In this document: positions 55,106 through 64,000 of the stretch, piece by piece
How positions within the stretch are numbered: the stretch's first letter is position 1
Layout: every line of letters begins with the position of its first letter
Made by a program: the position numbers and the translations under genes
NCBI GenBank assembly: GCA_002224055.1
Contig: AZLU01000144.1
Location: forward strand, 41,269-105,268
Length of the DNA stretch: 64,000 bases
Direction of reading: 5' to 3'
Source of the DNA: Pezizomycotina sp. ARF18
Lineage: Eukaryota; Ascomycota
The notes under the pieces: model-generated
Seen by the model: the letters and a program-made list of their open reading frames with translations, nothing else
The model's database searches: none
Told to the model about the DNA's origin: nothing

Positions 55106-55507
55106 TCACATGGGGCGCCGGTGTCGGAGATGGGTGAGACTGGAGAATCTCGAAACCCTCGTGATGAGTAATCGAACGGCCACCGAGGCGTTGGGTCGTG
55201 GTTGGGGAGACGCGAGGAGGGGTTCGTGCGAAACCCTGCCGGTTAACGCCTTAACGAATGCAGCGCCGATCTTCTCGTGATACTCGACGGCCTCGAGTCT
55301 GTCCGCCCTTTCTTCTTCGTACAACGCGAGAAGGTATGCGCTGCGCCGGCAGCGCACCCGTTTCCCCGCATCGTTTCCTCGCATGCGCACGAGGGATGAC
55401 ACAAGACCTTCTCTTCCGGAAGCCGCCGGTGGCAGCAAACCTCGCCTTCCTTTCTTTCTACTTCTGCTTCCGTCCTGGTCGTATAATTCCGGTAGGTCAT
55501 TATCCAA
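55106..55507 (-). CDS. hypothetical protein exon
   Basis: Unbroken 133-residue minus frame, MDNDLPELYDQDGSRSRKKG ... RSAYLLALYEEERADRLEAV then EYHEKIGAAFVKALTG. The charged helical segment looks coding; what follows in the frame (RVSHEPLLASPQPRP...) looks less natural and may be past a splice site. No family recognised. Could be the 5' exon of the zinc-finger H locus on the same strand. Confidence 0.35.
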   Translation of the reverse strand: MDNDLPELYDQDGSRSRKKGRRGLLPPAASGREGLVSSLVRMRGNDAGKRVRCRRSAYLLALYEEERADRLEAVEYHEKIGAAFVKALTGRVSHEPLLASPQPRPNASVAVRLLITRVSRFSSLTHLRHRRPM

Positions 55508-56283
55508 CGAACATCTCGAAGTTACGGAAGCCCTTTTCGTGCTAATCCGTAACGCGGTTGAAGCCTGGTTGGAAGCGGTGGGCTTTATACGACTTCAGAC
55601 TTCCGCAGTTGCTCTGACAGAAGAGGCAGTAGTTTAAAACCGCTGGGGGGTTGCTTGTCTTCGAAACGGTGACCCTTGCAGTCTGCCAGTGGCGTTGCAC
55701 CAAGCTTCGAATAGGTTAACCAATGTCGAAATATAAGGTCTCGTGCGGACGGCCGGACGGAAACCAGGCCGCTCAGGAGAGTATCGCCTTTTGGATCCTG
55801 ATGGTGTCCGGAGTCGGAGTATCAATCCTAGGCACTTACCCGAAGAGGAACCTTGACACAGTGGAGAAGAAGCGGTATTTTCGTGCCGATGCGTAAGTTG
55901 ATCAATGAATTATTCCTTCCAAGTCCAATTAGCTAATAGTTATAATCAAATGAATTGCAGCACCGAGATCCGTTCGCTTGAGACCATTCAGAGAGGGGCT
56001 CACCTTGACCGCGCACGAGATCGACTGAGAAGACATTTGACAAGCTTCAAACACTCCTCCGGCTCCGCATGATAGCCCCCTGTTTCTGTCGAGCTGCAGG
56101 AAGATTTCTCTAATCTCAGAGCTCGAGTTTGGGTTTGGAAGGGTCCCGCTCCATCCCCAGGTCTGGGTCGTCCAAGTCCCTCGGCAAGCTCATCCGGCAC
56201 TTGAAAAAGAACCCTATCACGCCTCCGAACGCGAGAGAGAAGCAGTTCATTTAACGCGTGAAAGCAAACAGCGTTCTTTTGAA

Positions 56284-58620
56284 ATGGTCGGAGCCCTGGG
56301 TAACGATCATATCGAGAGGCTAAGCATCCTATTGAGACAAAAGATCCCTAAATTAGCAGAGGACGGCGAGCAGCTTGCTTTAAACGTCGTCACTCAAAAG
56401 GGGCTTGGAAACCGAGTACCCGTTGTGAGAAGGATATTGTCGCTACCTTTGACCTCCAAGTCCCGCGTCCGCAGGACCGAGCCTAAACCGGACTACCAGC
56501 GTCATAATGGAAATCGACTGCCTTGCACCCCGGAAGATGCTCCTAGGGGGACGTCTGCTGTCCTTGCTTTCGCCTCATCGGTTCAAAAAGTCGCGATTGT
56601 CATCGCAGCCCTAGAGGAATGCCTCGTTGTCACTTTCCTCGGCATGCCCCAACATTTCCCTCGAGGAAGCTCAGAATCAGTCATCTGTGGGACGAACACT
56701 GGGACCCCGACGACGATTTTCTTATCGAGAATCTTCCAGAGCAACAGCGTCGCGAAGGTATTCTACGAGAATGCCACGTCGCACGCCGCCCGCCGTAGTG
56801 TTTGGGTGTCATGGGAAATGTTGAGAGCAAGCGTCGCTAAAGAGAACGCTACATCAGCCGCTTGACGGCGTCCCAATTTCTGAACAGATATGACCGAGGA
56901 TGATGTCTCCCAGGACGGTGGGATACATGTTCCCACGAACCCACCCGTCGGCGGACAAGCCAAAGAAGTAAGTACAGTTCCTCATCCTTTCCCTTTTGCC
57001 GTGGTGACTGCTCAGATGTACTGATTTGCTGATATTGACACCCGACGAACAGAAATTAATCCGCAGGGCCACCACCTTGAGAACACCTGCTCTCGTCCCG
57101 GCTCATCTGACGAACCAATGGAGAGACGAAGTCAGCAAATTTCTGGGAGATAGGAAGTACAAGATTTTGGCAATCAAGACCGTTGGCGATTTGAACAAGC
57201 TTTCGATCAAGAACGTAATGGATGCAGATGTGATCACCATGAGTTCAAGCTGTTTCGAGACCAATACATACCTCGAAAACCTTGCAGATTTGGCGGGTTT
57301 CGGTACAGCAGGTTCGTCGGAATGGCCGATCTCATCTGGACGCAAAAATGACAGCTGGATTCAGGCTCCTGAGAGAGGGAAGAACTCCGCCTCGCTTACC
57401 TTCGCGTATTATATACCCACTACGCATGCGGACACATCCCCGGCCCGCGGGTGGCTGACGCTCGTAACTATCACAGTCCGGAGTGTCAGAGGATCAGGAT
57501 CCACGAACTCAAGGCCAGGATCAAGTTCTTCCACAGGCAGATGGAATGGGTGTGGTGTAGGATGTCGCCATTACGGAAAAATCGTCGAACTGAAAGTCCC
57601 TCGAATGGGGAACGGACAAGATTCCGACGCTTTATCGTCTCTCAGCGATGCCGCACCGAAGTCGTCGTCTGTAGGTGTCGAAGCTTGTTGGGAATGGGCT
57701 GAAGTACCAACCCCTTGCCCGGCACGTGATCAGACACGGAGAAGCTGATCGTGTGTGCTCGGTCGCCGTTGGGGAACGACTACATCGGAATCGACGACGA
57801 GACGCATGGCCACTCCAGGATCCTCAGCGAGAGTTCCTGGAAATGGGAAAAACAGCTCGCCGCGAGAACCATGCGATAGGTCCACGTTTGAAAGGTCCTG
57901 AGAAGCAGGCTAGTAAAGGATCAAAGAGGGAAACATTGCTCGAACGGAAAGGCTCTTTTGCTGACTTGTATTGCTGTAGAAGTTCTGTTTGACATGGACG
58001 AGGCGGTCGCTGATTCAAACGACTTTTGGGCTCGTTCGGCTCAGATGATGACGGGGAGGGGCTATTGCCAATGAGGACGGTGATGGTGAAGTCGAGGACG
58101 TTACTAGGGGCCACGGTGAGAATATTGAGGAAGAAAATGGAAGTACATGGAAGACTTACAGTTCCCCCCTCCCCCGGCCCGGAGCCTTACTCGGGAGATT
58201 GATCTGGATGGAGGTTCAGTGGGGCTGAGAGAGCTTGTGGGGGCGCTGGGAAGAGCAACCTCTTTAGCGATGACGAAGATGACCCGGGCTACGTCGATAA
58301 GGCCGCCGAAGAGGCCGCCATGCTTGACTACTCGCATGGGCGGTGTAGAGGACTTGCTATCGCTCGAACAACGGTCAGCCAAAGCTCAAGTTTGTGGAAC
58401 CCTATGATCAACAGGCTCGATGACGAAGGCCGATTCTGAGTGCCTTTTTCTGCACATCTGGCAGAGTCTGCAAGACGCAGAAGGAGAAGGAGGAGAAAGA
58501 GATGGTAACTTACCTCATCACAACCGCACCTCGACCACGACCGAGGCCGGCCGAAGCGTATCGTAACCAGCTTCGGCGAAGCAAAGAGACCTCCATGCAA
58601 AAAACAATCACTGTTGGAAG
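56284..58620 (+). pseudogene. SNF2-type helicase-like remnant
   Basis: The frame 57026-57748 holds ALVPAHLTNQWRDEVSKFLG and YKILAIKTVGDLNKLSIKNV then MDADVITMSSSCFETNTYLE and NLADLAG, which matches the motif Ia region and following segment of large fungal SNF2-like ATPases (V-P-x-x-L-x-x-Q-W-x-x-E). An intron with donor GTAAGT at 56967 and acceptor GAACAG at about 57051 precedes it. The expected motif I (D-E-x-G-x-G-K-T) is not found upstream, and motif II and the C-terminal helicase lobe are not recognisable downstream. Upstream (56284-56865) IERLSILLRQKIPKLAEDGE may be N-terminal; downstream an acidic stretch (LFSDDEDDPGYVDKAAEEAA near 58270) in another frame may be C-terminal. Probably a decayed gene. 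Confidence 0.45.
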
Positions 58621-58701
58621 GAGGAAGGTTGAGAGTGTTGATGAAACTTGAAGATGATTGTGGGAGAAGCGTCGTGGAGATGGTAAGTCTGATGGTTTCA
58701 T

Positions 58702-58734
<33 letters not shown>

Positions 58735-59844
58735 GAGTATGGGAATATTTTCCCTTATCGTTATTTTTCTGTTTCGAATGGTCTCCGTCCCCTCGCGCCT
58801 GCTTTTTGATTATCCTGTTTCATTTTCCAATTGTGCTTTCTCGTCACGGAAGATCACGGAAGCCCTTTGTGGTTTTCTGTGTTGGTCGCCGAGGGCGATG
58901 AGTCGCAGGAATTGGTAGACAGGGCAGATTTTTTTTTTTTTTTTTTTTGCGACGTGCTTTTTTGTAGTTCGAACCCTAGGATGCTTAGTCGTCGATTAGT
59001 CGCCGTGGGTGGGTAACCCGTCTTCTGACAACTTTCATCACTTCGTCTACATTTCCTCTCAGTGGTAGATAGCCGTTTTGAGCGGACTTCTAACTACCTG
59101 CCCAATTTGTTTAATTGGGTATCTATTTCGTTTTGTTTATCTGGCTGACGTGCTCTCGATTAATATCAAGACAGATGCTAATAAGATACGCAGGGTAGTT
59201 TAACTAGCATCTCACAACCGTACTCAGCTGCAGAACGCGCACGAAGGGCGAGCTGTTCCAGATCAGGCATTCGGGGCGGATGGTCGCAGCCACAACTGAT
59301 ACACGTCCCCTTCCCCTATACATCCCGCCCAGGAGCATGTCTACGACAACTACGACATCGGCTATCGCCCCGGGGGCGTCTTTGCAGATATACGCAGCCT
59401 GGAAATTTCCTGGGCTACGGGAGAAGCAGATCGATCGCTTGGCACGAGTTTCAATTCAAGGTCGAGATACGATATGGCTTCGGATGGGTGAAGCCGGACT
59501 GGCTTCACCCTCAGCTTTGCCGCGAAAGTGAGCTCACGAGATACAGGGACAACCCCTCCCTTCCCTTTCCCCTTCGATACTCCTACTTTGTTTCTTCTTA
59601 TTATTATTCTTATTATTATTCTTATTATTATTCTTTTATTATTCTTATTATTATTTCTTTCTTCTGTTAAAGAGATTAACTATGTCTCCACTTATTTGCG
59701 TTCGGTACAATGGTTCTCACGCGTTTGGCCGTTCAATAGATGCTTCGTCTGCGATCCGATAGATTGATTTCATTGTGAAACATCAATAGCTTAGGGAGGA
59801 AGAGTTTCGGCAGTTTGGGCCCTCGCTTGTTTGGATAATTTTTT
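58621..59844. other. region without supported genes
   Basis: T and A runs at 58699-58733 and 58928-58946. A plus frame at 59280-59531 has a Thr/Ser-rich N-terminus but no recognised domain. Confidence 0.4.
59597..59657. repeat. TTATTATTC microsatellite
   Basis: About six imperfect units of (CTTATTATTATT)-type sequence. Confidence 0.85.
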
Positions 59845-60300
59845 GCCCGTGCCCATTCTAAGCGATCCGGCGGATGCCATCGACAAAGAGAACGAAACGG
59901 TATGGAGACAAGTCTGGGGTTTTACGCTTCAGCTTTCGACAACAATATTGAAATCAAACAAGGTGTGTTCATTCGCTTTGCCGTGCAAACGAAAGCGGAA
60001 GAGAAACGTAGAGAAAATGTAAGAATGATTGCATCTTCTACTTCACTTTGACCTGGGACTCTGGGCTGTGTGTATCTCAAGATATGCAGGTTTCAACCCG
60101 CACGGGGAGCCAGCACAACTTCTATCTGCGCGGGGTTTTCAATGAAGTAATTTTCCCCGGGACATATGGGCTTACTGATGTTTGGACAATCGAAAACAAG
60201 TTTTTGCATTTACGAGATAAAGAATATGAATCGGTAAAGGAAGTGGCAAAAACAATAGCATGGTTACACTCCGCAAACTTCGAGAGCATGAAACAGCCGA
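59845..60300 (+). repeat. tandem duplicate, copy 1
   Basis: Opens with GCCCGTGCCCATTCTAAGCG and later has ATGCAG...CAGCACAACTTCTATCTG and GAATATGAATCGGTAAAGGA. Copy 2 (60868-61290) has the same landmarks in order. Copy 1 holds a 112-residue plus frame starting at 60048 (SQHNFYLRGVFNEVIFPGTY; YESVKEVAKTIAWLHSANFE) and an upstream frame DNFLPVPILSDPADAIDKEN; no family recognised. Confidence 0.65.
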
Positions 60301-60386
60301 GCTTTGTAGGAGGGGCTCAATATGCTGGAGTTCGAAAGTACAGCCCGGGATGCGGAGTCATTTTTGATGCATACGCAAAATACTGA
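60048..60386 (+). CDS. hypothetical protein within duplicated block
   Basis: 112-residue unbroken frame, MTWDSGLCVSQDMQVSTRTG ... ENKFLHLRDKEYESVKEVAK ... GVIFDAYAKY. An upstream exon (59831-60022) with MDNFLPVPILSDPADAIDKE may belong; GTGTGT after KSNK is a possible donor. No recognised domain. The duplicate downstream is more decayed. Confidence 0.35.
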   Translation: MTWDSGLCVSQDMQVSTRTGSQHNFYLRGVFNEVIFPGTYGLTDVWTIENKFLHLRDKEYESVKEVAKTIAWLHSANFESMKQPSFVGGAQYAGVRKYSPGCGVIFDAYAKY

Positions 60387-60867
60387 AGTCGAGACACCAT
60401 TTTCTGGTTGTAGCTAGCTCTAGATTATATTTCGCATGTCAATTCAAGTGATAATATCTGTCATTTCACTAGTGTAAAACTCTCTATGCAAAGCAGGTTC
60501 TGGTTGAGGAATAATATGGAAGTATATCTCAATTTCGCTGCTTCGTTTTTTTTTTTTTTCTGCCCTTGCATATTCAAACGAAAGAAATAGTAACCGGCTT
60601 TGTTGTCTCCAAGGTTCCGCTTGGTCGATATTTTACATTTTTCGCGTAGTGTACCTTCAAAGGGCCCTTTAGAGCCTGCTTTATTCATGCTGTTTTTACT
60701 GAGAAAATTATTGAAGTATGCATCGCCTACCATGGCGAGTTTGGGAATAAAGCAATATGAAACATAGAAGCATAGTTCTGAATCTTGTTGGCACTTTTGC
60801 AATAACTTGAAAGCGGTATATACCTTATGCAAATTTCAGGTTCTTAAACGTTTCGGTTGAATGAGTA

Positions 60868-61290
60868 ATGCCCGTGCCCATTCTACGCGATCCTAGAAGA
60901 TGATGCTATAGACAGAAAGATCGAAACCCCAGGGAGACGAGGCTGGAGTTTCAAGCTCCAGTATTTCAACCATAATTAATCATGAAATAAGACAATGCGC
61001 GCTTACTCGCTGTGCCATGCAGAACATCAAAGGAAGAGAAAGGTGGAGAACGTCAGAACGATCACATCGCCTACTTCTCTTTTGACCTCGACATTCCTCG
61101 TATCACAAGGTATGCAGATTGCCCGTACGGAAGCCCGCAGAACTTCTATCTGGGCGTGATTGTTAGCGATACCGTAAAATATGGCTTACCAATGCTTCGC
61201 CAATCGAACCCGGTTTTTATTTGTAGGATAAAGAACATGGATCAGTAGAGGAAATTCGTAAAAACAATAATAGCATACCAGTGGTTAAAC
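60868..61290 (+). repeat. tandem duplicate, copy 2
   Basis: Landmarks GCCCGTGCCCATTCTACGCG, GTATGCAG, CCCGCAGAACTTCTATCTG and GAACATGGATCAGTAGAGGA correspond in order and spacing to copy 1, with many substitutions and small indels. A 78-residue frame (61012-61248) is all that stays open. Confidence 0.65.
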
Positions 61291-62001
61291 TTAGCAGCGG
61301 AAGCATCGGCTATACCTCAGATTTTCCAAACTTGTTCAAAGTCTCGGTATGATCACGAAACCCGAACCGCATTGTGTCTTCAAGTCGTCTATGAGCCACG
61401 CGTTTGCCTCAAGCTTGAGAAGATTTGTCACTCAACTTGAAGCATACAGAATGCTTTGAACGTACAATGACTAAAACAGAGAAGGGCGTTATACGCTATG
61501 TTCGCAGTATTGTGGCACCAAAACGAATGATCATTCGTCTGTTCAGGTTGCTTGAAGCAATCGAGAAATCGCCATGAACTGGCTTCTCCCTTCTGGTATA
61601 TATGAAGACCTGCAGTATCACGAGATTGTAGAATTACTCTGATAATACATCAAGATATACCGACGGACGGAAAGCAAAAAAGCAGCAAGTTTACACGAAA
61701 TAGAAAACGAGCGACAGTCGAAGAATCAGAATAAAAATAAAGGCGAAAACTTGAATAAGATGACCGTCGGCGAAACGAACCGAGCATCCGACAATCCTAG
61801 GCCTGTAAGCGTGAATTGAGCAACCAAACGAGAAACAGCAAGTATACGAACCGGAACCGCTCATCGAAATATTAAGAGGAATGCGCTCCTTGGCGAAGCG
61901 CGACGACGAACGGCTGCAAGAACAGCGACTCGGGAAGAAGATAAACTACGATAAGTTTCGAAAGTTATACTAGCTCTAGCTAGTCCTGATAGACTGGATG
62001 T

Positions 62002-63300
62002 GTGCTCGACGCTCTTGCCAGCCTCTTGGTGTCCGAAAATAGAAAACAAGTCGTGGCAGTTGGATTACGCTTCGAAGCTATCTCGGAAGCAGGCACGAAG
62101 AAATGGAAGCTTACATTTAATGTAGCTGAAAATACATCCAATATAGCCGACGATACGTCCGGTGTAGTTGAAGGTACATCTCATATGGCTGAGGATACAT
62201 CCGATACCGCGGGAAATCCTACAGATGAAGACCGTTCTCGCAGAAGCTACATAAACATCTGGAAGACTTGTGGGGCACGCTGCAAAAACTCAATAAACTC
62301 TCGCACCAGTGAAACCTGGAACTGATTCCTCGAGCCCGAATCTCCATACAAGGAAGCGCACCCTCACGCGTTGGGGAGTTTCAACGCCTGAGCCGGAAGC
62401 TATTGAGCTTAATCGTGGTATATTCGCTAGTAAAATTCGCGAACGTATTGCAGAAAAGAGATACGAACTCTTTCCATCAATTGGTAGAGGACATGCTAAT
62501 CCATGCCGGAGGTCCCGAAGAATTTCCTTGAGTTTATCGACAAGGGATTGGGCCTCCTCATGGACGAAAAAGCTGCCTCGATCCTAATAAAGGGGAAAGA
62601 TCGCCGGGCTGTTGTTTAAGGCGCTCGAAGAGATTGAATTAGCAGATGCAGCAAACCGTTATACCTACGCAATTACGCTGGCCGGGAAATAAAAATTTAG
62701 ACGACATCGCTGCAACATTCAAGAGATCTGAGCCTGACGAAACCTTTGATTTTCCAGAATGGATCAAGAAAGTTTTCTCCCCTTTTTCATTACCAGTCGC
62801 TTATTAGGCCGTCCGCTCCGAGCAACTCCAGTGCATATTGATGCAGAGTACGAGATACAAGCTTTTTAAACGGAACCGGACCATCTTACCCGACTCTATA
62901 GGGCTCCATGAACTAGATACTGAGAACTCCACGCCGTGGGCGATTACTTAAAAGAAAAATCCTCGTAGGGGAGTCGTGGTCTTCAACGCTACAAGTGAAA
63001 AGCTACTTAAGGAGCTGCAAAACAAATTAAAGAAGAAGGTAGACGTTCTGTTGCCAAGAACACTGTGAGTGTATTTAGCCTGCAGCCATAAGTTGGGCGG
63101 AGAGTATCCTTATATAGGTTGCTCAAAGCTATCTTGTTTCCCTGTTGGCTTTTTATTCAGGTTACAGGAAAACAAACCTCGATAATATGGTCCTCACGAG
63201 GGAACTCATTCAGATATTTATCCAGAGGGGGCGTGGCCGCTGCGTCTTTCGAAGACAATGCCACTCAGGAAAAGGTAATCGGAACATGGTTAAGGTTTTA
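62002..63300 (+). pseudogene. unrecognised coding remnant with heptad repeat
   Basis: Consecutive natural-looking plus frames: SENRKQVVAVGLRFEAISEA and KWKLTFNVAENTSN through the repeat at 62119-62202; then ELNRGIFASKIRERIAEKRY (about 62400); SILIKGKDRRAVV, KALEEIELADAANRYTYAIT, LAGKNKNLDDIAATFKRSEP (about 62580-62740); LLGRPLRATPVHIDAEYEIQ (about 62800). Each is separated by frame changes and stops. No family recognised. A large protein may once have been encoded. Confidence 0.35.
62119..62202 (+). repeat. 21-bp coding minisatellite, four units
   Basis: Four in-frame 21-bp units encode NVAENTS, NIADDTS, GVVEGTS and HMAEDTS, i.e. x-[VIM]-[AV]-[ED]-x-T-S. Units differ at several bases but keep length exactly. 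Confidence 0.9.
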
Positions 63301-63639
63301 GAGGAACAGATAACTTACTTTGCCAACCGGTGGCGTGACCATCCAAACGAAGAAATAGGGGAAAGGTCACGGAGCCAGTCAATCGTCAGGCATACTCTGG
63401 AAGGCACCCTAATGAAGTATCCGCTTCAGACATCGCTTTACGTAGATCCACTTGAAATCTCCGGGTTGCCCCATTTTTGCCTACATATTTACGTACAAAA
63501 TCCTAAAAGTAGGCCACAAACCATTTTTATTATACAGAAGAGTCATCGTTGTTTTGTCCTTTCATTTTTTGTACTGTGTTTCCGTCGTAAACAGCGCATT
63601 TATATTAATTTAAGATTTGCAAAGTGGGCCTATTCGTAA
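63145..63639 (+). CDS. hypothetical protein, weak
   Basis: Unbroken 164-residue frame including KVLEEQITYFANRWRDHPNE and TLMKYPLQTSLYVDPLEISG. It may continue the remnant upstream after an intron. No domain is recognised, and the C-terminal hydrophobic part (CFVLSFFVLCFRRKQ) may be read-through. The last 360 bp of the window hold nothing recognisable. Confidence 0.3.
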   Translation: MAFYSGYRKTNLDNMVLTRELIQIFIQRGRGRCVFRRQCHSGKGNRNMVKVLEEQITYFANRWRDHPNEEIGERSRSQSIVRHTLEGTLMKYPLQTSLYVDPLEISGLPHFCLHIYVQNPKSRPQTIFIIQKSHRCFVLSFFVLCFRRKQRIYINLRFAKWAYS

Positions 63640-64000
63640 TTCATTTCTTAGTGAAGGTATATGCGTCATGAGTCAATTGCCTACTAGTAGCTTTGAGCTC
63701 CTGGGTACATGCGTTGGACCTTCTGGAATCCAATCTCCCTTACGAATTCATTTAGTGTTCGAGACCGGTCATAGTCCTAATAAAATAAATTTCTAATAAT
63801 TTGTTTTTATATGTATTTGCTAGGTGAGGGAAATGTTTCAAACTATGCATATAAGCCTCAGGGTAGCGGTACATTTATAGTACGGAACACCAATTTTTGC
63901 TTAGCGAACCTCACTAAAAATGAAGGGCTTTTTTAACCGCACATGTACCTCTGACCCGACCTCGAACACTACTATAGTATAGTAATATCCCTATGTCTAT

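Noticed and set aside
1-64000. CRISPR arrays, bacterial operons, Shine-Dalgarno sites, rRNA genes
   Set aside because: None seen; the sequence is eukaryotic nuclear DNA. The regular repeats found are microsatellites or a coding minisatellite.

Overview
This is nuclear DNA of a filamentous fungus, most likely an ascomycete of the Pezizomycotina. Four things point there: short introns (about 58-119 bp) with GTAAGT-like donors, CTAAC/CTGAC branch sites and pyrimidine-AG acceptors; fungal protein families (rhodopsin-fold membrane proteins, F-box proteins, a GPR1/FUN34/YaaH transporter, a fungal GTPase ending in a CaaX box, a SNF2 remnant, small secreted cysteine-rich proteins); two transposons worn down by CpA-to-TpA change as in repeat-induced point mutation (RIP); and no operons or Shine-Dalgarno sites. 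I cannot name the species.

Layout. 0-15 kb: a three-exon gene of unknown function (minus), an F-box-like fragment (minus), two rhodopsin-fold membrane-protein genes (minus, 3.1-4.5 and 9.95-11.1 kb), a secreted protein (5.2 kb), and four dispersed copies of an unnamed gene family (called family X here: 6.5, 8.7, 12.4 and 13.7 kb). 15-21 kb is mostly gene-poor, with one disordered protein and a small secreted cysteine-rich protein at 19.5 kb. 21.9-29.7 kb holds four related C2H2 zinc-finger genes on the minus strand, with a second secreted protein at 26.2 kb. 32-36.6 kb holds a transporter-like gene, a P-loop GTPase and an F-box protein. 37.16-42.0 kb is a complete but RIP-wrecked Ty1/Copia retrotransposon with LTRs and a 5-bp target duplication. 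42.4-48.7 kb holds three more zinc-finger genes. 49.49-50.82 kb is a Tc1/mariner element with intact terminal repeats around a RIP-wrecked transposase. 51-58.6 kb holds further zinc-finger fragments and a SNF2-like remnant. 59-64 kb has a tandem duplication, a 21-bp coding minisatellite and unrecognised coding remnants.

The most striking content is the zinc-finger family: at least seven loci plus fragments. Most share a multi-finger N-terminal array, a C-x-C finger, a linker with an (A/T)-L-D-x-W-type motif and a final finger pair ending in an E-x-G-x-C-like motif. In five of them (a sixth is likely) an intron cuts the last N-terminal finger exactly before its first histidine ligand. 

Almost every gene, even well conserved ones, carries one or more single-base frame changes, several at homopolymers. 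Uncorrected indels in a long-read assembly are at least as likely as mass pseudogene formation. Gene limits given here therefore span several reading frames and are approximate unless a splice site or stop is cited.
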